Counted from the first letter of the stretch, positions 34,455 through 45,181 are shown. The stretch is 64,000 bases of DNA from Methylomarinovum tepidoasis (GCF_030294985.1 NZ_AP024718.1:1379001-1443000), one strand, 5' to 3'. The notes: a model not told the origin generated them from the sequence alone. A program made the numbers and translations.

Positions 34455-34565
34455 GCTGCGACAGGGCAATCGCATGAACGCTGCGCTCATCCAGGCCGGG
34501 GTGTCGAGGTGGTGGATATCCTTCCACCGGGCTTGCTTCGACAGCTCAATCACCGTATCGTGCAT
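34428..34565 (-). pseudogene. Possible transposase N-terminal fragment
   Basis: A short frame encodes [20 protein letters not shown], then [10 protein letters not shown]. The pattern of K/W-D-x-x-H-L-x-T-x-A-W-M is typical near the N-terminus of some DDE transposases. The likeness ends after about 35 codons, at the argD promoter. I call it a remnant with low confidence; it could also be chance. Confidence 0.28.
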
Positions 34566-34770
34566 CTTTGCGGGGTATCGTTCATGGCGCCTCATCATCC
34601 GACGAGTCTCGAACCATGAGGAGCCTACGACACCCCCGCTCACTCGGCGAGTTTTGTCAGGCAGTCAAGTCGGCGGCCTGTATTGTCTGTGATATCGGGG
34701 AAGGCAGCTGTAAGGATTTTCCCTGCAGGCCACTTAATTTGTTGATTCAATCGTCAAGGAGTCGTTCGTG

Positions 34771-35196
34771 ATGAGCAAGTACCAGTTTTCCCGGGGTGCG
34801 GTCTTGGCGACGGCGGCCGCGGCCATCTTCAGCGCTGGCTGTACCTCGCAGAATCAGGCTGAACAGGAAGGCAAGGCGGCTGCCGCCCAGCCGCAGGCGC
34901 TCCGGCCCGGTCAGGCGCCGATGCAGCAGCAGGGTCAAGAGGCCATGCAGGGCATGGAAGGCAAGGCCAAGGGCATGATGGAAGGCATGAAACAGCGGAT
35001 GCAGGGGGCCGTGGATCAGGCGACCGAAGTCAAGGTGGCCTGTTTCGGCATCAACGCCTGCAAGGGCCAGTCCGAATGCGCCACTCCCAACAACGCCTGC
35101 AAGGGCATGAACGCCTGCAAGGGCCAGGGATTCCTGTACGTCAGCCTCAAGGAATGCGAGGCCAAGGGCGGCAAGGTCATCACCCCCAGCATGTGA
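34771..35196 (+). CDS. bufA: Bufferin precursor (BufA2-type copper-binding RiPP)
   Basis: A 141-residue precursor: an N-terminal signal (residues 1-24) ending IFSAGC, which could be a lipobox with Cys24; a Gln/Met-rich linker (about 25-88); and a C-terminal core with six cysteines (C91, C97, C103, C110, C116, C129) in [16 protein letters not shown] and [15 protein letters not shown]. The repeated N-A-C-K-G units match bufferins, whose middle cysteines are changed to thiooxazoles by BufB/BufC to bind copper in the periplasm. The next two genes encode those partners. A GTG at 34768 is an alternative start. Role by family and context. Confidence 0.88.
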   Translation: MSKYQFSRGAVLATAAAAIFSAGCTSQNQAEQEGKAAAAQPQALRPGQAPMQQQGQEAMQGMEGKAKGMMEGMKQRMQGAVDQATEVKVACFGINACKGQSECATPNNACKGMNACKGQGFLYVSLKECEAKGGKVITPSM

Positions 35197-35233
35197 ACCG
35201 GCGGCCCGCCGTCAGGCAGGCCGTTCAGATACC

Positions 35234-36070
35234 ATGACGCCCCGTCCCTTTCCCGGCTTCGGCCTCGGCCTGCGCAAGGAGCACTACGAAGCCGTGTTGA
35301 CGCAAAAGCCGGCGCTCGGCTGGTTCGAGATTCTCACCGAGAACTATCTGGTCGATGGCGGCAAGCCGCTGCACTATCTCGACCGCATCCGCGCCGACTA
35401 CCCGCTGGCCATGCACGGGGTCTCCCTCTCCATCGGCAGCACCGATCCCCTGAACCGGGATTACCTCGCCCGCCTCAAGACCCTGGTCGATCGGGTCGAG
35501 CCGCTGTGGGTGTCCGACCACCTGTGCTGGACCGGGGTGGACGGCCTCAACCTCCACGACCTGCTGCCGCTGCCCTACACCGAAGAGGCGCTCGGCCACG
35601 TGGTCGCCCGGATCGGGCAGGTGCAGGACTTCCTGGGGCGGCGGATTCTGCTGGAGAACGTCTCCAGCTATCTCAGCTATCCCGAATCGGAGATGGCCGA
35701 GTGGGAATTTCTGTCTCAGGTGGCCGAACGGGCCGACTGCCTGATCCTGCTCGACATCAACAACATCTACGTCAGCGCCCGCAATCACGGCTTCGATCCC
35801 GACGCCTATCTGGCAGCGATCCCGCCCGGGCGGGTGTGGCAGTTCCACCTGGCCGGTCACACCGACCTGGGGGAGGTGGTCATCGATACCCACGATCACC
35901 CCGTCCGGCGGGAGGTGTGGGACCTGTTCGCCCGGGCCGCGGCCCGCTTCGGGCCGGTGGCCACCATGATCGAGCGCGACGACCGCATTCCGCCGCTGGA
36001 AACCTTGCTTCAGGAGCTGGACCAGGCCCGTCGCATCGCCGAGCCCCTGTGGACCCATGAAGCTGCGTGA
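35234..36070 (+). CDS. bufB: Bufferin maturase BufB (DUF692, multinuclear non-heme iron oxygenase)
   Basis: A 278-residue TIM-barrel MNIO enzyme that installs heterocycles on precursor cysteines. Candidate iron ligands are visible: [10 protein letters not shown] (His61), WVSDHLCW (Asp95/His96), LLENVSSY (Glu141), LDINNIYV (Asp174), FHLAGH (His205, His209) and IDTHDH (Asp218, His220, His222). It follows bufA after 37 bases and overlaps bufC by 14, so the three form one operon. Family membership is firm; the exact modification is by analogy to characterised bufferins. Confidence 0.93.
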   Translation: MTPRPFPGFGLGLRKEHYEAVLTQKPALGWFEILTENYLVDGGKPLHYLDRIRADYPLAMHGVSLSIGSTDPLNRDYLARLKTLVDRVEPLWVSDHLCWTGVDGLNLHDLLPLPYTEEALGHVVARIGQVQDFLGRRILLENVSSYLSYPESEMAEWEFLSQVAERADCLILLDINNIYVSARNHGFDPDAYLAAIPPGRVWQFHLAGHTDLGEVVIDTHDHPVRREVWDLFARAAARFGPVATMIERDDRIPPLETLLQELDQARRIAEPLWTHEAA

Positions 36071-36785
36071 GCGCCAGCGGCAGCTGCAGCAGGAGATCGT
36101 CACAGGCCGGAGGTTGGACTGGCCGGGGCTGGCGATCTACCAGAACGCCTACCGCCTGCGCCTGACCGAGGCCCTGGCGGTGGATTATCCGCTGCTGCGG
36201 CGCTGGCTGGGGGAGGCGGCTTTCACTCGCCTGGCTCGGGATTATCTTGCCGCCTACCCGTCGCGTCATTTTTCCATCCGCCGGATCGGCCGCCGGCTGC
36301 CCGAATTCCTCGCTCGGCAGGGGGAAGCGGCGCTGGCGGATTTCGCCGCCTTCGAATGGGCCCTGGGGCTGGCCTTCGACTGCGCCGACGCCCGGGCCTT
36401 GAGGCCCGCCGATCTGGCTGCGGTGCCTCCGCAGGACTGGCCGGGGCTGCGCTTTCGTTTCCATCCCAGCGTGCAGCTCCTCTGGCAGCGTCACGCCATT
36501 CTGCCCCTCTGGCGCGCCCTGCAGGCAGGCGATCCTCCGCCCGCCTGCCCGCCCTTGGAGACGCCGGTGCCGGTGTTGATCTGGCGGCGGGAACTGCGAC
36601 AGTTCTTCCGCTCTCTGACGCCGGAGGAGGCCGGCGCTTTGGAGCGTCTGCGGCAGGGGGAGGATTTCGCCGCCTGCTGCGAATGGCTGGCGCGACGACC
36701 TGCCGTGGATGATGCCGCCCACCGGATCGCTTCCTGGCTGCAATGTTGGCTGCGGGAAGGTTTGATCGTCGGATTTCGTGTTTGA
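36057..36785 (+). CDS. bufC: BufC, DUF2063 partner of the MNIO enzyme
   Basis: A 242-residue DUF2063 protein: [20 protein letters not shown] with [20 protein letters not shown] at the start, the family hallmark (despite the name putative DNA-binding domain). In bufferin and related systems it recognises the precursor and delivers it to the MNIO enzyme. The start overlaps the bufB end by 14 bases. The C-terminal half, as often, is divergent. It converges on an outer-membrane protein gene 9 bases away. Confidence 0.9.
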   Translation: MKLRERQRQLQQEIVTGRRLDWPGLAIYQNAYRLRLTEALAVDYPLLRRWLGEAAFTRLARDYLAAYPSRHFSIRRIGRRLPEFLARQGEAALADFAAFEWALGLAFDCADARALRPADLAAVPPQDWPGLRFRFHPSVQLLWQRHAILPLWRALQAGDPPPACPPLETPVPVLIWRRELRQFFRSLTPEEAGALERLRQGEDFAACCEWLARRPAVDDAAHRIASWLQCWLREGLIVGFRV

Positions 36786-36793
36786 CAGACGAC

Positions 36794-38071
36794 CTAAAAC
36801 ATTCCCGAGACCCACACCGTCACCTGATTCCCATACCCCGTCCGGCCCCGCTTGAGGCCGAAATTGTGGGCGTAGTCCACCACCAGCAGCAGTCCACCCG
36901 GCAGCCCACTGCTCAGGCGCACGCCGGCGAAGGGCATCAGGGTGTTGTGGCGCTGGCGTTTGCCGTGGCGGTATCGGATGGGATCCAGGTGAGCGGTGCC
37001 GCCGTAGAGGTGGACGAAGCTGAAGAAGGTGGGGGCGAAGCGGTATTCACCATAGCCGATGGCGTAGTGGCGGGGGAAGAATTCCAGATAGGCGGCCCCC
37101 GGGATAACGGGAAAACCGGTGGTGTGGAAGTCCATTCCCAGGGGATTGATGCCGCCGCCGAGGCGGCGGGTGACGCTGCGGTTGAAGCGGTCGGGGTGGT
37201 GGGTGATGCCTGCGTTGACGGCGGCGATCAGGCGGTGGCGGCCGCCGGCGAAGGGGACGGGCAGGGCGGCCAGGGCGTAGCCGCTGCCGGTCAGGTAATG
37301 GCGGTGGCCGTTTTCCCGCCGGTCGACGCCCCAGTCGCGCCAGTTCGCCCGCCAGCCCCAGACGCCGTCGGCGCCGAAGGCCAGTCCTCGGTCCGGCAGG
37401 CTGAGCAGGTTGCGGCGCAGCCCGTCCCAACGCAGTTGCAGCCGCGAGCGCAGCTCGAAGGTGTCACCGGGCGAGCGGAAGCGTTGGGCGTGGTCGCCGA
37501 AGTAGAGCAGGCCGGGTTCCACGATTAGATCGGCGGCGGCCATGTTGTCCACCGCCGGCCCCACCTGGCGGCGGTAGCCAAGGCCGATGCCGGGGCGCAC
37601 GTAGCCCCATTCGGTTTCACCGTCCTCGTCGTTGCGGCCTTCGATCAGCTCCCCCTGCTGCAGTTTGGGAAGCGTGTAGTTCTCGAAGGTGGTGACCCAT
37701 TCGAAGGGCGAGCCGTCGCGGAAGCTGCGGGCGTGGAACAGATGGTTGTAGACCAGGGCGATGTCGCCGTAGAGCAGGTGGTTTTCGTCGGGCCGGCGCC
37801 ACAGGTAGAGCGATCCGGCCGGATCCACCGGGCGGTCGCCGGGGGTGGGGAAGTTGAAGGTGAGTCCCAGGGTCCAGGCGTCGAGACGGCGGCGGTCGAA
37901 GCCGGGGAAGCGGATCTCGCGGCCGAGGAAACGGGTGTGGAAGGGCTCGCCCAGGGCGGGGGGATCGTCCGCCAGTGCCGCCGCCGGCGTGAGGCCGCCG
38001 GTGGGTTGCGCCGCCAGCGCCGCACTGCACAAAGCCGCTGCGATGCCGTGAAACCAACGCCTTTTCGCCAT
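36794..38071 (-). CDS. Predicted outer-membrane beta-barrel protein
   Basis: A 425-residue exported protein: signal [20 protein letters not shown], then strands rich in aromatic ends ([44 protein letters not shown]) and a terminal Phe in WVSGMF. I do not recognise the family with certainty. I chose ATG 38071 to give a clean signal peptide; an in-frame ATG/GTG at 38104 adds 11 residues. It stands alone, convergent with bufC and divergent from alaC. A link to the bufferin operon is not shown. Confidence 0.6.
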   Translation of the reverse strand: MAKRRWFHGIAAALCSAALAAQPTGGLTPAAALADDPPALGEPFHTRFLGREIRFPGFDRRRLDAWTLGLTFNFPTPGDRPVDPAGSLYLWRRPDENHLLYGDIALVYNHLFHARSFRDGSPFEWVTTFENYTLPKLQQGELIEGRNDEDGETEWGYVRPGIGLGYRRQVGPAVDNMAAADLIVEPGLLYFGDHAQRFRSPGDTFELRSRLQLRWDGLRRNLLSLPDRGLAFGADGVWGWRANWRDWGVDRRENGHRHYLTGSGYALAALPVPFAGGRHRLIAAVNAGITHHPDRFNRSVTRRLGGGINPLGMDFHTTGFPVIPGAAYLEFFPRHYAIGYGEYRFAPTFFSFVHLYGGTAHLDPIRYRHGKRQRHNTLMPFAGVRLSSGLPGGLLLVVDYAHNFGLKRGRTGYGNQVTVWVSGMF

Positions 38072-38143
38072 CGTCTCAACTCCTGTTTGACAGTTGGAAA
38101 CCACCCAAGTAACTTTAACCCATTTATCTCACCGACTGAACGG

Positions 38144-39328
38144 ATGGAAGAATTCCAACGCATCAAGCGCCTGCCTCCCTACGTCTTCAACATCGTCAAT
38201 CAGCTCAAGGCCAGGCAGCGGGCCGCCGGCGAGGACATCATCGACTTCGGCATGGGCAACCCGGACCAGCCGCCCCCGCGCCATATCATCGACAAGCTGG
38301 TGGAAGCGGCCCAGCGCGACAACACCCACCGCTATTCCCTGTCGAAGGGGATTCCGCGCTTGCGCAAGGCCATCTGCGACTGGTACGCGCGCAAGTACGA
38401 CGTCCAGCTCGACCCGGAAACCCAGGCCATCGTCACCATCGGCTCCAAGGAGGGGCTGGCCCATCTGGCCTTGGCGACCCTGGGGCCGGGGGACGTGGTG
38501 CTGGTGCCCAACCCCGCCTATCCGATCCACCCTTACGGCTGCGTCATCGCCGGGGCCGACATCCGTCACGTGCCGCTGACCTCGGGGCGGGATTTCTTCG
38601 AGGAGCTGGAGCAGGCCATCGCCGATCTGTGGCCCAAGCCCAAGATGCTGATCCTCAACTTCCCCGCCAACCCTACCACCCAGTGCGTGGATCTGGCGTT
38701 CTTCGAACGCGTGGTAGCCATCGCACGCGAACACCGCATCTGGCTGGTGCACGACATCGCCTATGCCGAGATCGTCTTCGACGGTTACCAGGCGCCGTCC
38801 ATCCTCCAGGTGCCGGGGGCGATGGATCTGGCGGTGGAGTTCTACTCCCTGTCCAAGACCTACAACATGCCCGGCTGGCGGGTCGGTTTCATGTGCGGCA
38901 ACCGCGAGCTGGTGGCGGCCCTGGGGCGGCTCAAGTCCTATCTTGACTACGGCATGTTCACGCCGATCCAGATCGCCGCCATCACCGCCTTGGAGGGCAC
39001 CCAGGACTGCGTGGACGAGATCCGCGCCATGTACAAGCGCCGCCGCGACGTGCTGTGCGAAGGCTTGAACCAGCTCGGCTGGGAGGTGGAGAAACCCAAG
39101 GCCACCATGTTCGTGTGGGTGCCGATTCCTGAAAGCTACCGGGCCATGGGATCGCTGGAATTTTCCAAGAAGCTGCTGCTGGAGGCCAAGGTGGCGGTCT
39201 CCCCCGGCGTCGGCTTCGGCCAGTATGGAGAGGGTTTCGTGCGCTTCGGCCTGATCGAGAACGAACACCGCACCCGCCAGGCGATCCGCGGCATTCGCCA
39301 TATGATGCGGCGGGACGGGACGTTATAA
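38144..39328 (+). CDS. alaC: Alanine/aspartate-type aminotransferase AlaC
   Basis: A class I/II PLP aminotransferase of 394 residues. Key motifs: [41 protein letters not shown], and the PLP lysine in [15 protein letters not shown]. The whole matches AlaC (glutamate-pyruvate aminotransferase). The stop overlaps an ATG at 39328. It precedes hom and thrC, suggesting an amino acid operon. The exact acceptor is by family. Confidence 0.88.
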   Translation: MEEFQRIKRLPPYVFNIVNQLKARQRAAGEDIIDFGMGNPDQPPPRHIIDKLVEAAQRDNTHRYSLSKGIPRLRKAICDWYARKYDVQLDPETQAIVTIGSKEGLAHLALATLGPGDVVLVPNPAYPIHPYGCVIAGADIRHVPLTSGRDFFEELEQAIADLWPKPKMLILNFPANPTTQCVDLAFFERVVAIAREHRIWLVHDIAYAEIVFDGYQAPSILQVPGAMDLAVEFYSLSKTYNMPGWRVGFMCGNRELVAALGRLKSYLDYGMFTPIQIAAITALEGTQDCVDEIRAMYKRRRDVLCEGLNQLGWEVEKPKATMFVWVPIPESYRAMGSLEFSKKLLLEAKVAVSPGVGFGQYGEGFVRFGLIENEHRTRQAIRGIRHMMRRDGTL

Positions 39329-39363
39329 TGCCGTCAGTCATCCCTGAACGAGGAGTGAGGACA

Positions 39364-40674
39364 TTGGAACCGGTCAAAGTCGGCCTTCTGGGGCTGGGAA
39401 CCGTCGGCGGGGGCACGGTCAACGTGCTGGCCCGCAACGGCGAGGAGATCGCCCGCCGCGCCGGCCGGGCGCTGGTGATCGCAAAAGCCTTCACCCGCAG
39501 TCCGGACAAGCCGCGCATCTGCGACCTATCCGGGATCGAGCAGGTTACCGATCCCTGGCAGGTGGTGAACGATCCGCAGATCGCCATCGTCGCCGAACTG
39601 ATCGGCGGCACCGACATCGCCCGCGAGTTGGTGTTGGGTGCCATCGAGCGGGGCAAGCACGTGGTCACCGCCAACAAGGCGTTGATCGCCCTCCATGGCA
39701 ACGAGATCTTCGCCAGGGCCTCGGAAAAGGGGGTGATGGTGGCCTTCGAGGCGGCGGTGGCCGGCGGCATCCCCATCATCAAGGTGCTGCGCGAGGGGCT
39801 GGCGGGCAACCGCATCGAATGGCTCGCCGGCATCATCAACGGCACCGGCAACTTCATCCTCACCGCCATGCGCGACCAGGGGCGCGACTTCGACGACGTC
39901 CTTGCCGAAGCCCAGCGTCTCGGTTACGCCGAGGCCGATCCCACCTTCGACGTGGAGGGCATCGACGCCGCCCACAAGCTCACCATCCTCGCCGCCATCG
40001 CCTTCGGTATCCCGCTCCAGTTCGACAAGGTCTATACCGAGGGCATCACCCGTATCACCCAGGAGGACGTCCGCTACGCCGAGGAACTGGGCTACCGCAT
40101 CAAGCACCTGGGGATCGCCCGCCGCCGTGAGAACGGCGTGGAACTTCGGGTCCATCCCTGCCTGGTGCCGGCCCGGCGCCTCCTGGCCAACGTGGACGGG
40201 GTGATGAACGCGGTGGTGGTGAAAGGGGACGCCGTCGGCCCGACGCTCTACTACGGTCCCGGCGCCGGGGCCGAGCCGACCGCCTCGGCCGTGGTGGCCG
40301 ATCTGGTGGACGTGGTCCGCACCATGACCGCCGATCCGGAAAACCGCGTCCCCCATCTGGCCTTCCAGCCTGACGCCCTCTCGGACCTGCCGCCCCTGCC
40401 CATGGCGGCGGTGGAGACCGCCTATTACCTGCGCCTGCGAGTGGCCGACCGTCCTGGGGTGCTGGCTGACGTGGCCCGTATCCTCGCCGACGAAAACATC
40501 AGCATCGAAGCGGTGATTCAGAAGGAGCCCCAGCCGGGCCAGACCGACGTGCCGCTGATCTTCCTCACCCACCGGGTGCGGGAGCAGGCTTTCGACGCCG
40601 CCCTGGCGCGCATCACCGCTCTCGACAGCGTCAAGGCCCCGCCATACCGTATCCGCCTGGAAACTTTGGAGTGA
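39364..40674 (+). CDS. hom: Homoserine dehydrogenase
   Basis: Reduces aspartate semialdehyde to homoserine. The 436-residue monofunctional enzyme has the NAD(P) motif [45 protein letters not shown], and a C-terminal ACT domain (about 350-430, [21 protein letters not shown]) for threonine feedback. The start is uncertain: TTG 39364 has GAGGA upstream and fits the usual length, while ATG 39328 overlaps the alaC stop and would add 12 residues. thrC follows after four bases. Confidence 0.94.
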   Translation: MEPVKVGLLGLGTVGGGTVNVLARNGEEIARRAGRALVIAKAFTRSPDKPRICDLSGIEQVTDPWQVVNDPQIAIVAELIGGTDIARELVLGAIERGKHVVTANKALIALHGNEIFARASEKGVMVAFEAAVAGGIPIIKVLREGLAGNRIEWLAGIINGTGNFILTAMRDQGRDFDDVLAEAQRLGYAEADPTFDVEGIDAAHKLTILAAIAFGIPLQFDKVYTEGITRITQEDVRYAEELGYRIKHLGIARRRENGVELRVHPCLVPARRLLANVDGVMNAVVVKGDAVGPTLYYGPGAGAEPTASAVVADLVDVVRTMTADPENRVPHLAFQPDALSDLPPLPMAAVETAYYLRLRVADRPGVLADVARILADENISIEAVIQKEPQPGQTDVPLIFLTHRVREQAFDAALARITALDSVKAPPYRIRLETLE

Positions 40675-40678
40675 ATCC

Positions 40679-41749
40679 GTGACCCGTTACACCGGCCTCA
40701 TCGACCGTTACCGCGACCGCCTGCCCCTGCAGCCCGGCACCGTCCCCGTCTCCCTGTGCGAGGGGGACACGCCCCTGATCCGGCTGGAGAACATCCCCAA
40801 GCTGATCGGCCGCGAGGTGGCGCTGTACGTCAAGTTTGAGGGACTCAATCCCACCGGCTCCTTCAAGGACCGCGGCATGACCGTGGCGGTGACCCGGGCG
40901 GTGCGCGAGGAGGGCAGCCGGGCGATCATCTGCGCCTCCACCGGCAACACTTCCGCCTCGGCGGCGGCCTATGCGGCCCGCTGCGGTATCAAGTGCTTCG
41001 TGCTGATTCCGGAAGGCAAGATCGCCCTCGGCAAGCTGGCCCAGGCGCTGATGCACGGGGCCGAGGTGATCCAGATCCAGGGCAACTTCGACGACGGCAT
41101 GCGCATCGTCAAGGAGATCGCCGACCACGCCCCGGTGTCCATCGTCAACTCCATCAATCCCTACCGCATCGAGGGCCAGAAGACCGCCGCCTTCGAGATC
41201 GTCGATGCCCTGGGGGACGCCCCTGACTATCATTGCCTGCCGGTGGGCAACGCCGGCAACATCACCGCCTACTGGAAGGGATACAAGGAATACCACGGCG
41301 ACGGCGCAGCCTCGAAGCGGCCGGTGATGTGCGGCTACCAGGCCGAGGGGGCCGCGCCCTTCATCAAGGGCGCGCCGGTGGAGAACCCGGAAACCGTCGC
41401 CACCGCCATCCGTATCGGCAATCCTCAGTCGTGGGAGGGCGCCGTGGGCGCCCAGCGCGAATCCGGCGGCTGGTTCGAGGCTTTCTCCGACGAGGACATC
41501 CTCAAGGCCCAGAAGCTGCTGGCCGACCGTGAAGGCATCTTCTGCGAGCCGGCCTCGGCTACTTCCGTCGCCGGCGCCATGCACGATCTGAAGACCGGCA
41601 GGATCCCCGAGGGCAGCACCGTGGTCTGTACCCTCACCGGCAACGGCCTCAAGGACCCGGACACCGCCATCCGCCAGTGTCAGGTAGCCCCGGCCGCGGT
41701 TCCGGCGGATCTGGAAGCGGTGAAACGGGCGATTTTGGACCGGCTGTAA
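40679..41749 (+). CDS. thrC: Threonine synthase
   Basis: Converts O-phosphohomoserine to threonine. The 356-residue PLP enzyme of the shorter class has [13 protein letters not shown], the PLP lysine in [28 protein letters not shown] and [20 protein letters not shown] start at 40679, four bases after hom. The length matches the short (Bacillus-type) class rather than the E. coli enzyme of about 428 residues. Confidence 0.95.
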   Translation: MTRYTGLIDRYRDRLPLQPGTVPVSLCEGDTPLIRLENIPKLIGREVALYVKFEGLNPTGSFKDRGMTVAVTRAVREEGSRAIICASTGNTSASAAAYAARCGIKCFVLIPEGKIALGKLAQALMHGAEVIQIQGNFDDGMRIVKEIADHAPVSIVNSINPYRIEGQKTAAFEIVDALGDAPDYHCLPVGNAGNITAYWKGYKEYHGDGAASKRPVMCGYQAEGAAPFIKGAPVENPETVATAIRIGNPQSWEGAVGAQRESGGWFEAFSDEDILKAQKLLADREGIFCEPASATSVAGAMHDLKTGRIPEGSTVVCTLTGNGLKDPDTAIRQCQVAPAAVPADLEAVKRAILDRL

Positions 41750-41752
41750 GCG

Positions 41753-43456
41753 GTGCGGCGCAGGAAGCTCGTTCCCCGGCCGCTTCCGAAGGACGGCGGC
41801 GACCTGCCGCCCCGCCTCCATCCTGTCCTTGCCCGCATCTACCTGGCCCGCGGGATCCGCCGGGCCGAGGAACTCGATTACACCTTGAAGCGCCTGCCGC
41901 CGCCCGGTGCCCTCAGCGGCATCGAGGCGATGACCGAGCGCCTGGCGGCGGCCATCGAGCGGGATGAGGCCATCCTGGTGGTGGCCGATTACGACGCCGA
42001 CGGGGCGACCGCCTGTGCCCTGGCGGTGTCGGGGCTGCGGGCCCTGGGCGCCCGGCGGGTGGATTTCATCGTCCCGGACCGCTTCAGGCTCGGTTACGGT
42101 CTGACGCCCGGTCTGGTGCGGGAGGCGCTGGCCCGCCGCCCCGACGTGCTGCTGACGGTGGACAACGGCATCGCCAGCCTTCAGGGGGTGGCGGCGGCCA
42201 AGGAAGCCGGGCTGGACGTGCTGATCACCGACCATCATCTCCCCGGCGAGGCGCTGCCTGAGGCCGACGCCATCGTCAATCCCAACCTTCCTGAAGACGC
42301 CTTCCCCAGCAAGGCCCTGGCCGGGGTGGGGGTGATGTTCTACGTCCTCATCGCCCTGCGGGCGAAATTGCGGGCACGGGGGCGGGCGGCGGAGGTCAAT
42401 CTGGCCGACTGGCTCGATCTGGTGGCGCTGGGCACGGTGGCCGACGTGGTGCCCCTGGACGCGGTCAACCGCATTCTGGTCCACCAGGGGCTGGAACGGA
42501 TGCGGCGGGGGCGGTTGCGGCCTGGCATCCGGGCGTTGCTGGAGGCGGCCGGCCGCAGCCTCGCCGATCTGGTGGCCAGCGATTTGGCTTTCGCTGCCGG
42601 CCCCCGCCTCAACGCTGCCGGCCGCCTCGACGACATGACCGCCGGCATCCGCTGTCTCCTCAGTGACGATCTCCGTGAGGCCCGCACCCTGGCGGCCCGG
42701 CTCGACGCCCTCAACCGCGAGCGCCGCGACATCGAGGCCCAGATGCAGGCCGAGGCCCTGCGGATTCTGGACAGCCGCGACTGGGAGGACGGCAGCGCCG
42801 CCATCTGTCTTTACGACCCCGGCTGGCACGAGGGGGTGGTCGGAATTCTGGCCTCGCGGATCAAGGACCGCACCGGCAGGCCGGTGATCGCCTTCGCCCC
42901 GGGGGAAGACGGCCTGCTCAAAGGTTCGGCGCGCTCGGTTCCGGGGCTCCACATCCGCGACGTGCTCGCCGCCATCGATGCGGCCCGGCCGGAGCTGATC
43001 GCCCGCTACGGCGGTCATGCGATGGCGGCGGGTTTAAGCCTGGCGCCGGAGAATCTGGACCGTTTCGCCGCCGCCTTCGAGGCTCAGGTGGCCGCCGCCG
43101 GAATCGCCGCCGACGAGGTCCTGGTCACCGACGGTACCCTCGAACCGCCGCAGTTTTCCCTGAATCTGGCCGAAACCCTGCGCCGGGCCGGTCCCTGGGG
43201 ACAGGCGTTTCCGGAGCCCCTGTTCCACGGCGACTTCAGCGTGCGCCAGGCCCGCATCGTTGGCGAGCGCCATCTGAAACTGACCGTGGTCCCGCCCGGC
43301 GGCCCGGCTCTGGACGCCATCGCCTTCAATCTGGACGACCCGGCCGCTTGGCTGGATTGCGCCCAGCTGCGCCTGGCCTATCAGCTCGACGTCAACGAAT
43401 TCCGCGGCCGCCGCAGCGTCCAACTGAAAGTGGATTATTTGGAGCCTTTGCAATGA
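41753..43456 (+). CDS. recJ: Single-stranded-DNA exonuclease RecJ
   Basis: A 5'-3' ssDNA exonuclease of recombination and mismatch repair. The 567-residue protein has the DHH family motifs VVADYDADGATACAL, VDNGI, ITDHHLPG and the C-terminal YGGHAMAAGLSL of the DHHA1 domain. GTG start at 41753, three bases after thrC; the stop overlaps nadC by ATGA. It is likely part of a long operon alaC-hom-thrC-recJ-nadC. Confidence 0.95.
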   Translation: MRRRKLVPRPLPKDGGDLPPRLHPVLARIYLARGIRRAEELDYTLKRLPPPGALSGIEAMTERLAAAIERDEAILVVADYDADGATACALAVSGLRALGARRVDFIVPDRFRLGYGLTPGLVREALARRPDVLLTVDNGIASLQGVAAAKEAGLDVLITDHHLPGEALPEADAIVNPNLPEDAFPSKALAGVGVMFYVLIALRAKLRARGRAAEVNLADWLDLVALGTVADVVPLDAVNRILVHQGLERMRRGRLRPGIRALLEAAGRSLADLVASDLAFAAGPRLNAAGRLDDMTAGIRCLLSDDLREARTLAARLDALNRERRDIEAQMQAEALRILDSRDWEDGSAAICLYDPGWHEGVVGILASRIKDRTGRPVIAFAPGEDGLLKGSARSVPGLHIRDVLAAIDAARPELIARYGGHAMAAGLSLAPENLDRFAAAFEAQVAAAGIAADEVLVTDGTLEPPQFSLNLAETLRRAGPWGQAFPEPLFHGDFSVRQARIVGERHLKLTVVPPGGPALDAIAFNLDDPAAWLDCAQLRLAYQLDVNEFRGRRSVQLKVDYLEPLQ

Positions 43457-44280
43457 TCGTCGATCGTGAGCAGATCCGGGCCTGGCTGGCCGAGGACGTG
43501 GGCAGCGGCGACCTCACCGCCGCCATCATCCCACCGGATCGGCAAGCGGGCGGGGAGGTGATCACTCGCGAGTCCATGGTGCTGTGCGGCCGCGACGGGT
43601 TCGAGGCGGTCTTCGCCGAGGTCGATCCCGCCTGCCGCATCCACTGGGAGGCGGCCGAGGGGGAGGCGGTGGCCGCCGATACCGTCCTGTGCCGGCTCGA
43701 AGGCCCGGCCCGGGCGCTCCTGACCGCCGAGCGCACCGCCCTCAACTTCCTCCAGACCGTGTCCGCCACCGCCACCGTCACCCGCCGTTACGCCGAGGCC
43801 GTCGCCGGCACCGGCGCGGTGGTGCTCGACACCCGCAAGACCCTTCCGGGGCTCAGGCGCTGGCAGAAGTACGCGGTCGAGGTGGGGGGCGGGGTCAACC
43901 ACCGCATGGGGCTGTACGACGGCATCCTCATCAAGGAGAACCACATCGCCGCCGCCGGTTCCATCGCCGCCGCGGTGCGGCAGGCCCGGGCCCTGGAAAC
44001 CGGGCTGCCGGTGCAAGTGGAGGTGGAGTCGCTGGCGGAGCTGGAAGAAGCCTTGGCAGCCGGCGCCGACATGATCCTGCTCGACAACTTTTCCCTGGAA
44101 GACCTGCGGGCGGCGGTGCGCCTGAACGCCGGGCGGGCGCTGCTGGAGGCCTCCGGCAACATCGGCCTCGACGACATCCGCGAGGTAGCCCTGACGGGGG
44201 TCGACCGGATCTCCGTCGGCGCCCTGACCAAGCACGTGCGGGCGGTGGATCTGTCGCTGCGCCTCACCCTGGAGGAATGA
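43453..44280 (+). CDS. nadC: Nicotinate-nucleotide pyrophosphorylase (quinolinate phosphoribosyltransferase)
   Basis: Forms nicotinate mononucleotide from quinolinate and PRPP. The 275-residue protein has EDVGSGDLTAAIIP, AERTALNFLQTVSATAT, DTRKTLPGLRRWQKYAV, KENHIAAAGS and ASGNIGLDDIREVALTGVD. ATG 43453 overlaps the recJ stop (ATGA). The length is typical. Confidence 0.96.
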   Translation: MIVDREQIRAWLAEDVGSGDLTAAIIPPDRQAGGEVITRESMVLCGRDGFEAVFAEVDPACRIHWEAAEGEAVAADTVLCRLEGPARALLTAERTALNFLQTVSATATVTRRYAEAVAGTGAVVLDTRKTLPGLRRWQKYAVEVGGGVNHRMGLYDGILIKENHIAAAGSIAAAVRQARALETGLPVQVEVESLAELEEALAAGADMILLDNFSLEDLRAAVRLNAGRALLEASGNIGLDDIREVALTGVDRISVGALTKHVRAVDLSLRLTLEE

Positions 44281-44282
44281 GC

Positions 44283-44819
44283 ATGTCGCGCTGGGGCCAG
44301 AATTTCGTCTTCCCCCTGTTCACCGTCACGGCGGCGATTCTGGCGGTGGTTTTCTGGCTGTGGCCGCCGCTGCTGGTGGGGCTGAAGCAGTACTGGCTCT
44401 GGGTGCTGTCCGTGGGCGTGGTGGCCCTGGTGCTGGTGTTGCTGTTGGCGTGGCGTGGGTTGCTGTCCCCGGCGCGGCGTTACGATCTGCTACTGTGGGC
44501 CTCGCTGTGGCTGTGGCTGGGCGGTTGGCTCAACGTGTTCTTTCCCGAAGCGCCGCTGTTCAAGATCTACCCGGTCTATTTCGTGCTTCTGGACGTGTTC
44601 GTCGGCCGCTTCCGCTTCGCCGCCGAGATCGGCTTCGCCGACCCCAGGGAGCGGGAACTGGTGGAGACGCTGCTGCGCCAGTGGTGGTTCAGCGCCCCGC
44701 TGTGGGCCGGCATCGTGCTGCTGACCCTGCTGTTTCCCCAGCGCTATCTGGCCTATCCGCTGGCGGTGAGCGTGCTGACCCTGCGTTTGTCCTTGGGGTG
44801 GGTGCTGGGGGAAGATTAA
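44283..44819 (+). CDS. Small Trp-rich integral membrane protein
   Basis: A 178-residue protein with about five hydrophobic helices (FVFPLFTVTAAILAVVFWLW, YWLWVLSVGVVALVLVLLLA, LLLWASLWLWLGGWLNVFF and two at the C-terminus). I do not recognise the family. ATG 44283 has GGAGG at 44271-44275, seven bases upstream; an ATG at 44277 overlaps the nadC stop but is too close to that site. It ends converging on yraN with a four-base overlap. Confidence 0.7.
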   Translation: MSRWGQNFVFPLFTVTAAILAVVFWLWPPLLVGLKQYWLWVLSVGVVALVLVLLLAWRGLLSPARRYDLLLWASLWLWLGGWLNVFFPEAPLFKIYPVYFVLLDVFVGRFRFAAEIGFADPRERELVETLLRQWWFSAPLWAGIVLLTLLFPQRYLAYPLAVSVLTLRLSLGWVLGED

Positions 44820-45181
44820 CCTTCACCCTCGATGGCGTTGCGGATCCACTCGATCCGGTAGCCATTCCGGTCGGGGGTGAGGGCGACCACGTCGAAACGC
44901 GCCGGACAGTCTCCGTGGCGGGCAAGGAACAGCGCGGCGCCCTGCCGCAGCCGCCTCTGTTTGCACCGGTCGATGGAGGCGGCGCCGTCGGCGAAGGCGT
45001 TGGGACGGCGGCAGCGCACCTCCACGAACACCAGCCATTCCCCCTCGCGCAGGATCAGGTCGATCTCCCCGCCGCGCCAGCGCCAGTTGCGGGCGACCAG
45101 CGTCAGGCCCCGGCGCTGCAGCCAAGCCAGGGCCGCGTCCTCCGCCGCCCTGCCGATGTCACTGGGGGTGCGGCGCGGCAT
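44816..45181 (-). CDS. yraN: YraN family (UPF0102) endonuclease-fold protein
   Basis: A 121-residue Holliday-junction-resolvase-like fold protein of unknown function. GEIDLILREGEWLVFVEVR shows the PD-(D/E)xK nuclease core. It sits directly after lpoA on the same strand, overlapping by 23 bases, the arrangement seen in gammaproteobacteria. Confidence 0.93.
   Translation of the reverse strand: MPRRTPSDIGRAAEDAALAWLQRRGLTLVARNWRWRGGEIDLILREGEWLVFVEVRCRRPNAFADGAASIDRCKQRRLRQGAALFLARHGDCPARFDVVALTPDRNGYRIEWIRNAIEGEG

Larger units (their letters stand above)
34362..34770. other. Intergenic region between argD and bufA
   Basis: 409 bases. Towards argD it holds a promoter (34425-34454) and a terminator-like hairpin. 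At 34428-34565 on the minus strand there is a possible transposase remnant. Towards bufA it has TGTAAGG at 34709, which could be the -35 of an extracytoplasmic-function sigma promoter (bufferin operons are often under such control); this is weak. The bufA ribosome site is AAGGAG at 34756-34761. Confidence 0.45.

Noticed and set aside
32296-34527. A 743-codon frame joining argF to the argD region as a fusion
   Set aside because: Only its last 297 codons are ArgF; the rest is an out-of-frame reading of argD, which has its own clear frame.
40631-43018. A 795-codon minus-strand frame opposite thrC and recJ
   Set aside because: Antisense to two certain genes, no recognisable domains, His/Gly/Asp-rich shadow composition.
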